DNA from: JAADEM01 sp965371855
GTDB lineage: Bacteria > Bacteroidota > Bacteroidia > Bacteroidales > Marinilabiliaceae
DNA length: 8,947 bases
Reading direction: 5' to 3'
Assembly (NCBI GenBank): GCA_965371855.1
Contig: CBDUZZ010000109.1
Location: 1 to 8,947, forward strand
The notes beneath the pieces are model-generated. The model was not told the DNA's origin. It was given only the letters and a program-made list of their open reading frames with translations, and made no database searches. Below, piece by piece: positions 5,031 through 8,947 of this stretch. The translations under genes and the position numbers were made by a program. Each line of letters opens with the position of its first letter. Position 1 is the stretch's first letter.

Positions 5031-7098
5031 TGCTGTTAAAAGGCTTTTTACTTTTCTGGAACTCAAAAGTTGTTTTATACTCGCTATCAAATGCCAAACA
5101 AGCACTAAAAGTTGTACCTTTTTTGCTTTTCAATCCTCTGATTTCAGAAGTTTTTCCTTTGGTTAATAACTGTTCTACCTCGCTATTGGTAAGTGTTTTG
5201 CCACATACACTGCGGAACACCAAAAGGTCGCACTCTTTATTATTGCACTTTGCCACTTTGGGGTAGACAATCACTCTACCGGTATTGCATTTTGGACATG
5301 TGATACTCTTTTCGTCTTCTTTGACGATGTTACACGACAACAACTCTTCGGTAATTCTGAGCGTGTAATATTTGATGCTTTCGATGAATGCACCTGCATC
5401 AGTCCTGCCCTGTTCTATACGCCCCAAATCATGTTCCCATACCCCGGTCATTTCCACATTGGCTATTTTCATATTTTTAACAATATCATATACTGCCAAC
5501 CCTTTTTCGGTGGGCACAAGCGACTTTTTTTGACGTACCATATATCCCCTCGAAAAGAGTGTTTCGATAATGGAGGCACGGGTTGCCGGGGTACCAATTC
5601 CCAACTCTTTCATGCTGTTGCGGAGTTCTATATTTTCCAGTGTTTTACCGGAGTTCTCCATAGCTGATAAAAGAGATGATTCTGTAAGCAAAGCTTTAGG
5701 CATTGGCTGCTTTTCAAGGGTGCTAACCTGAGTGGTTGGCAACATTTCCCCTTCGGAAAGTTGGGGCAGCACCGATTCGTCCATTTCTTTGGTATTCAGT
5801 ACCTCTCTCCAGCCTTTGGATTTAATGACCGTGCCCCTGGCAGTAAGTTCAGTGCCATTACCATCAAAAACAACGTGCGTAACCTCTCTTACGCAATTGG
5901 GTGAAAAGGCTTCCAGAATACGCCCGGCTATCATGTTATATATGGTCTGTTCGTCTTTTCCCAATCCCATTGCCCGGTTTTCAGTAATAATGATAGCGTG
6001 ATGGTCAGTTATTTTGCTGTCATTAACACTTTGTCTGTTTAAATGGTTCAATGTCTTTGCATACGCTCCTAAGTCGGCATGCAAGTGTAAAACTTCGATT
6101 AAAGAGGGAATTTCCTCAAAAATATCTTCCGATATGTATCGACTTCCGGTTCTGGGGTAGGTGGTAAGTTTTGCTTCGTAAAGTCTCTGTATTATTGAAA
6201 GCGTTTTGTCAGCCGAAAAGTCCAATTTATTGTTGACCTCTTTTTGTAATGTAGTCAAATCATAAAGCAACGGGGGCTTTTCGTTACGCTGCTTACGCTC
6301 TACTGATTTGACGGTTAATTGACCTGCTTTTCTGATGCTTTGGCAAACGGTTTCTGCCTTTGCCTTTTCTTCAAACTGTCCGGGGACTGATGCAATAAAC
6401 GTTACGCCTCCCTTTTGAAACTCTGCCTGAACTGTCCAATAGAGTTTAGAAACAAAGTTCTTATTCTCTAAGTAACGGGAACAGACCATTGCCAAAGTAG
6501 GTGTTTGTACCCTGCCGAGCGAATAGAGCCCACGCCTGGCACTTATGGTTATGGCTTGTGTGGCGTTTATGCCCACGAGCCAATCAGATTCGCTACGGGC
6601 TTTGGCTGCCTGGTACAGGTTATCGTAGTCATTTCCTTTTTTGAGATTGTTTAAACCTTCCTGTATGGCTTTATCGGTCAGGCTGCTTATCCACAACCGG
6701 GAGAATGGCTTTTTGCAACCTAAATAGTTGTAGATATACCGGAAGATAAGTTCTCCCTCTCGGCCTGCATCAGTTGCAACAATAATGCTTTTACACTTGT
6801 TAAACACTGATTCGATTACTTTCAGTTGCTTCAATGCCCCTTTATCGAACTCGTAAGATTTACCAACTTTAGTTTGCCGGGGTGTCAGAATAAATTCAGG
6901 TGGCAGTATGGGTAGGCTTTCTCTCCGGAAACCTTTGTACCCGTATTCTTCGGGCATTGCCAAACCCACTAAGTGGCCGAATGCCCATGTTACCATGTAG
7001 CCATTTCCCTGAATATATCCGTCTTTCTTCTCTTTAGCCCCTATGATTAGTGCTATCTCACGGGCAACACTGGGTTTTTCTGCTATTATTGCTATCAT
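5014..7098 (-). CDS. topB: DNA topoisomerase III (type IA), conjugative-element TopB
   Basis: This 694-aa type IA topoisomerase nicks one DNA strand through a 5'-phosphotyrosine and passes the other, relaxing or decatenating DNA during element replication and transfer. The TOPRIM domain has EKPSVAREIA (catalytic Glu7) and ATDAGREGELIFR, with Asp110 and Glu114; the second Asp of the usual DxD is Gly112, as in many mobile-element TopB proteins. SLGRVQTPTLAMV at 193-205 is a conserved core motif. The active-site tyrosine is Tyr314 in LTTYPRTGSRYIS. GIGTPATRASIIETL at 500-514 is also typical. A C-terminal zinc-ribbon-like set of cysteines (601, 604, 618, 623) is followed by one Toprim C-terminal repeat (about 632-680). 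The length is normal and the gene appears intact. Its ATG overlaps the stop of a 24-codon ORF as ATGA, and the DUF3945 gene lies immediately upstream. Confidence 0.96.
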   Translation of the reverse strand: MIAIIAEKPSVAREIALIIGAKEKKDGYIQGNGYMVTWAFGHLVGLAMPEEYGYKGFRRESLPILPPEFILTPRQTKVGKSYEFDKGALKQLKVIESVFNKCKSIIVATDAGREGELIFRYIYNYLGCKKPFSRLWISSLTDKAIQEGLNNLKKGNDYDNLYQAAKARSESDWLVGINATQAITISARRGLYSLGRVQTPTLAMVCSRYLENKNFVSKLYWTVQAEFQKGGVTFIASVPGQFEEKAKAETVCQSIRKAGQLTVKSVERKQRNEKPPLLYDLTTLQKEVNNKLDFSADKTLSIIQRLYEAKLTTYPRTGSRYISEDIFEEIPSLIEVLHLHADLGAYAKTLNHLNRQSVNDSKITDHHAIIITENRAMGLGKDEQTIYNMIAGRILEAFSPNCVREVTHVVFDGNGTELTARGTVIKSKGWREVLNTKEMDESVLPQLSEGEMLPTTQVSTLEKQPMPKALLTESSLLSAMENSGKTLENIELRNSMKELGIGTPATRASIIETLFSRGYMVRQKKSLVPTEKGLAVYDIVKNMKIANVEMTGVWEHDLGRIEQGRTDAGAFIESIKYYTLRITEELLSCNIVKEDEKSITCPKCNTGRVIVYPKVAKCNNKECDLLVFRSVCGKTLTNSEVEQLLTKGKTSEIRGLKSKKGTTFSACLAFDSEYKTTFEFQKSKKPFNSNVNTR

Positions 7099-7169
7099 TT
7101 AGAGCCCCCTTTCCCTTCGGGATTTCCCCCAAAGGGGGAAACATTTAAATTCATATTTGTTGTTTTCAT
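7095..7169 (-). CDS. Possible 24-aa leader ORF coupled to topB
   Basis: An ATG eight bases after the DUF3945 stop opens a 24-codon frame (MKTTNMNLNVSPFGG..., ending KGGSK) whose TGA overlaps the topB ATG as ATGA. The second half is encoded by the C/G-run hairpin repeat at 7105-7141. No family is recognisable. Ribosomes translating it would melt the hairpin and deliver themselves to the topB start. This is a structural inference from the overlap; the frame could also be open by chance across the repeat. Confidence 0.35.
   Translation of the reverse strand: MKTTNMNLNVSPFGGNPEGKGGSK
7105..7141. repeat. Hairpin repeat with alternative pairings before topB
   Basis: On the + strand TTTCCCCC (7123-7130), AAA, GGGGGAAA (7134-7141) forms a strong 8-bp stem. 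CCCCCTTT at 7105-7112 can instead pair with AAAGGGGG at 7131-7138, enclosing a small CCC-TTC-GGG hairpin at 7113-7121. The two large pairings exclude each other. The element resembles short palindromic intergenic repeats common in Bacteroidota genomes, and lies between the DUF3945 and topB genes. Confidence 0.6.
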
Positions 7170-7177
7170 GGTTTAGG

Positions 7178-8602
7178 TTACATTTTGCGCCCTTTGCTTA
7201 TGGGCATGGTTTTTTTTTGTTGTTCTGCTTTTTTCTCCTGTTGTTTTTCGGTAGGCTGGGACTGGCCTTTTTTCATTGGTTCTTTTACCTCTTTGGTAGC
7301 CTCATTGGTTTTACCCTGTGAATTGACCGCCTCCTGGATTTTGTGGGCATTGTCCGGTGTTTTCTCCTGGGCTTTATCGGGATTCCATTTAAAAAAATCC
7401 AGTTTGCCTTTTTCGGTGTTTACTTTGATATAGGCGTTGTAAGTCTGCCCTTTTTTATCGGTTAAGCCTTTTACGTAGATAGTCTTTTCGCCTTTCAGAT
7501 CATCCTGTTGCTGTTTGGTCAGCTCTACACCTCCAAGCTTTGTCGGGATGCGGAAACCCTGCTCTTTTTGTTGAGACTGTTCTTGTTGCCTGTCGAAGAT
7601 AAACTCCAGACCACGTTTATCGGCATTTACCTGAAGGTGGGCAGAAAATTCTTTTCCACTTTTGGCTGTCATGCCTTCCACAAAAACTGATTTGCCTTCC
7701 TGTAATTGTTGCTTCTGTCCTTCGTTAATTGTTGCTCCTTTGATTTCATTGGGTATTTTTACCTTGTCAGCACGCAGGGCGACCAGTTCGTTGGTCAGTT
7801 TATCAATACTCACATAAACGGGTAAGGTTGTACCGTCGTTTTTTTTCATGTCCATCACTTTGCCCAGATTTCCGGTTTCCGTCAGTGCTTTTTTTTCTTC
7901 ATCGGTAAATTTATAGCCGTAAAAAGGTTTGTTAAGCTCTGGTTGTTTACGTACCCCGTGAACGGACAGGGATACTTTGCCATTCTGGTCTTTTCGGAAT
8001 GCCAAACGGGCTTCTGTTTCCACTTTTATCCCTTCCAAATCCATCTTAACGGGAAGCAAAACGGGAGACTTTCCATAATTGAGCATGGTATTGAGGCATT
8101 TATTCTTTTCCAACATCTCTTTGGATACCCCGTATTTGCTTAAACCTTCCCAATCAATTTCATTTTCGTTAATGGCAGTTTTATTTGTGGACTGCCCGTT
8201 CTTCTGTTGCTCAGGAGCTTGTCCCTGTTCTTTGTTTTGTTTTGCGGCATAATTCTCGGGCTTGACCATATACTCATTAAGCATATCTTTACCCGACTCG
8301 TAACCATTTTTAACAATACCGCCAATAACTGTTGCTATTTGCTCCATGCCATCGGCGGGCACTTTAAAGAAGGCAAACTGTGTTGGGTTTTTGCACTGCC
8401 GCATAAAATTGGAAAAGAAGTTTTCCAATGTGTTGTTGTGCTTGTTGATTTTCAGAAAATCGGGATTGTTTTCATTCTTAGGAAGAGTGGTTTTAGGGCT
8501 TCCGTTCTTGTCAAATTCCCCTGTTACTGCTTTAACCGACTGTTTTCCCTGTTCTTTTTCTTCAAGAACCAATAACATCTCATCTGATACTTTTTTGCTC
8601 AT
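7178..8602 (-). CDS. DUF4099/DUF3945 domain protein of a conjugative element
   Basis: The 474-aa cytoplasmic protein has a charged N-terminal region (1-125), a Gln/Asn-rich linker, a DUF4099-like domain (about 147-225; IDWEGLSKYGVSKEML, then GVRKQPELNKPFYGYKFT) and DUF3945 repeats. I see three related repeat units: about 224-276, 296-336 (EGKSVFVEGMTAKSGKEFSA) and 367-405 (KGEKTIYVKGLTDKKGQTYN). The tail (410-474) is low-complexity, rich in Lys, Gln and Glu. No catalytic residues are evident; the role is unknown. It is nearly always adjacent to topB in these elements, and its repeats resemble the C-terminal module of TopB, suggesting a DNA- or TopB-associated accessory role (inference). ATG 8602 is the only good start. 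A 21-bp inverted repeat ends eight bases upstream of it. Confidence 0.88.
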   Translation of the reverse strand: MSKKVSDEMLLVLEEKEQGKQSVKAVTGEFDKNGSPKTTLPKNENNPDFLKINKHNNTLENFFSNFMRQCKNPTQFAFFKVPADGMEQIATVIGGIVKNGYESGKDMLNEYMVKPENYAAKQNKEQGQAPEQQKNGQSTNKTAINENEIDWEGLSKYGVSKEMLEKNKCLNTMLNYGKSPVLLPVKMDLEGIKVETEARLAFRKDQNGKVSLSVHGVRKQPELNKPFYGYKFTDEEKKALTETGNLGKVMDMKKNDGTTLPVYVSIDKLTNELVALRADKVKIPNEIKGATINEGQKQQLQEGKSVFVEGMTAKSGKEFSAHLQVNADKRGLEFIFDRQQEQSQQKEQGFRIPTKLGGVELTKQQQDDLKGEKTIYVKGLTDKKGQTYNAYIKVNTEKGKLDFFKWNPDKAQEKTPDNAHKIQEAVNSQGKTNEATKEVKEPMKKGQSQPTEKQQEKKAEQQKKTMPISKGRKM

Positions 8603-8609
8603 AACTTGT

Positions 8610-8630
8610 TACATTAAATTAATTAATGTA
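8610..8630. promoter_or_regulatory. AT-rich inverted repeat just upstream of the DUF3945 gene
   Basis: TACATTAA and TTAATGTA form 8-bp arms around a five-base spacer, ending eight bases before the DUF3945 start codon on the - strand. It lies directly downstream of a possible -7 element at 8632-8639. The position suits an operator or a 5' leader hairpin controlling the operon. No binding protein is visible in the window. Confidence 0.4.
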
Positions 8631-8665
8631 TCGAAAATATGAGTTTGATTCTTTAGTTGTTAGAA

Positions 8666-8696
8666 GGGAGTAGGGGTTGTCCGGGGTGTGGTAGGG
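8666..8696 (+). other. Four G-run (G-quadruplex) motif
   Basis: The + strand carries G3, G4, G4 and G3 runs separated by loops of 4, 6 and 7 bases, which fits the G3+N1-7 four-run rule. It lies 64 bases upstream of the DUF3945 start, with the G-rich strand being the template of that gene. Folding is predicted from pattern only. Confidence 0.45.
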
Positions 8697-8781
8697 ATTG
8701 TCTGTTTGTAAAAGTAATCAATGCAAAAAGGCTGCTGAAAAAATCGTATAGGAAAATTTTTCATCCCTACATCTAAATTAT

Positions 8782-8806
8782 CGGCAGCTATTTTGATTTG
8801 CTGCCG
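8782..8806. promoter_or_regulatory. Inverted repeat CGGCAGC / GCTGCCG overlapping a promoter
   Basis: Perfect 7-bp GC-rich arms are separated by an 11-base AT-rich spacer, 18 bases centre to centre. The right arm begins on the last base of the TTTG (-33) element of the + strand promoter at 8797-8828, so a protein bound here would block or recruit polymerase. It could instead be an RNA hairpin if read through. Confidence 0.5.
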
Positions 8807-8828
8807 TAATATAGCATTTGTACATTTG
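8797..8828 (+). promoter_or_regulatory. Consensus Bacteroides-type promoter reading rightwards
   Basis: TTTG at 8797-8800 is followed, after exactly 20 bases, by TACATTTG at 8821-8828, a full match to the -33/-7 pattern (TTTG and TAnnTTTG, spacing 19-21) of Bacteroidota housekeeping promoters. It points out of the window; the only + strand frame downstream begins with ATG at 8911 and is cut by the edge after 12 codons. It could also make an antisense RNA to the - strand gene ending at 8893. Confidence 0.5.
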
Positions 8829-8829
8829 C
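8820..8829 (+). other. Exact match to the CTnDOT-type core sequence GTANNTTTGC
   Basis: GTACATTTGC fits the 10-bp consensus recognised by the CTnDOT integrase at attachment sites. It is in non-coding DNA beside an element of that broad class. The consensus overlaps the -7 promoter pattern, so the same bases can be explained as a promoter; no integrase gene is in view, and ten bases with two free positions occur often in a genome. Confidence 0.25.
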
Positions 8830-8892
8830 ATCAAAATTATTAATTATCGAAGCTAAGAAGTTACATATTGACCATCTAATTGCCAGGCCAAG

Positions 8893-8946
8893 CTATCCCT
8901 CCTTCACCAAATGCGCCAACTCAGGATCATTCTTAATCCTTTCCAA
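8893..8946 (-). CDS. C-terminal end of an unidentified protein (cut by window edge)
   Basis: The - strand frame entering at the right edge reads 17 residues, LERIKNDPELAHLVKEG, and stops at TAG. The composition (alternating charged and hydrophobic residues, helix-like) looks like a real protein end; the other two - strand frames read unlikely sequence and stop sooner. The gene would be on the same strand as, and upstream of, the DUF3945 operon, separated by about 290 non-coding bases. Too little is visible to name a family. Confidence 0.35.
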   Translation of the reverse strand: MERIKNDPELAHLVKEG

Positions 8947-8947
8947 T

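Larger units (their letters stand above)
8603..8892. other. Gene-free regulatory-looking region upstream of the DUF3945 gene
   Basis: No open frame here looks coding on either strand. The region holds an AT-rich inverted repeat, a near match to a - strand -7 element (TATTTTCG, read at 8639-8632), four G-runs on the + strand, a GC-rich inverted repeat, and a consensus + strand promoter; most are listed separately. The - strand -7 candidate has no TTTG at the expected -33 distance, so the DUF3945 operon promoter is not fixed. Confidence 0.55.
3860..8947 (-). mobile_element. Part of a CTnDOT-like integrative conjugative element, broken at its left side
   Basis: The linked order DUF4099/DUF3945 protein, TopB, DUF1896 protein, giant methylase/helicase is a recurrent block of Bacteroidota conjugative transposons. 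All genes run on the - strand with short gaps or overlaps and share a higher GC content than the + strand cluster to the left. No integrase, relaxase or tra gene is in view, so the element continues to the right or the window holds a decayed piece. The left boundary is placed at the methylase breakpoint; the true right boundary is outside or unknown. Confidence 0.75.

Noticed and set aside
6109..6224. Possible loss of TopB activity because the second Asp of the TOPRIM DxD is Gly
   Set aside because: TDAGREGE is common in mobile-element TopB proteins and the active-site Tyr314 and other motifs are intact, so the gene looks functional.
1..8947. CRISPR array, tRNA, rRNA or insertion-sequence transposase
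   Set aside because: No regularly spaced repeats, cloverleaf or rRNA-like stretch, and no DDE or tyrosine recombinase motifs were seen in any frame.

Overview
The window looks like Bacteroidota DNA, most likely a gut-type Bacteroidales (Bacteroides, Parabacteroides or a relative). The evidence is an NVEALA-like peptide gene beside 6-bladed beta-propeller lipoprotein genes, a Bacteroides-type conjugative-transposon block (DUF3945/DUF4099 protein, TopB, DUF1896 protein, giant N6-methylase/helicase), the scarcity of Shine-Dalgarno sites, and matches to the Bacteroides TTTG / TAnnTTTG promoter pattern.

Left part (1-3506, + strand, very AT-rich): a compact envelope/secretion gene cluster. It holds the C-terminal half of a 6-bladed beta-propeller protein (79-711), a membrane-anchored thioredoxin-like protein with a CSIC motif (717-1322), a leader region with a 14-bp palindrome and a GC-rich hairpin, a secreted NVEALA-like peptide with four cysteines (1482-1757), an intergenic hairpin, a full-length propeller lipoprotein (1805-2986), and a second membrane-anchored thioredoxin-like protein with a CRIC motif (2967-3506) whose start overlaps the propeller gene. 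The order propeller-redoxin, peptide, propeller-redoxin reads as a diverged tandem duplication of a two-gene unit around a small exported cysteine peptide. No function is established for this arrangement. A role in making, holding or sensing a disulfide-containing peptide at the envelope is an inference.

Junction (3507-3873): about 310 bases with no convincing gene. Next to it is an abrupt truncation of the methylase/helicase gene at a 9-bp A/T run inside an inverted repeat. Base composition changes here and transcription on the two sides converges.

Right part (about 3860-8602, - strand, higher GC): part of an integrative conjugative element of the CTnDOT-like class. In transcription order it holds a DUF4099/DUF3945 protein, a possible 24-codon leader ORF built over a hairpin repeat, topoisomerase TopB, a possible 52-aa ORF, a DUF1896 protein, and the truncated methylase/helicase. 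The reading frames are tiled with short overlaps, including two ATGA stop/start overlaps, so translational coupling is likely. TopB and the DUF3945 protein share a short C-terminal repeat module.

Right flank (8603-8947): regulatory-looking DNA with an AT-rich inverted repeat just upstream of the DUF3945 gene, a G-quadruplex motif, a 7-bp inverted repeat overlapping a consensus + strand Bacteroides-type promoter, an exact match to the CTnDOT core consensus GTANNTTTGC, and the last codons of a - strand gene cut by the window edge.
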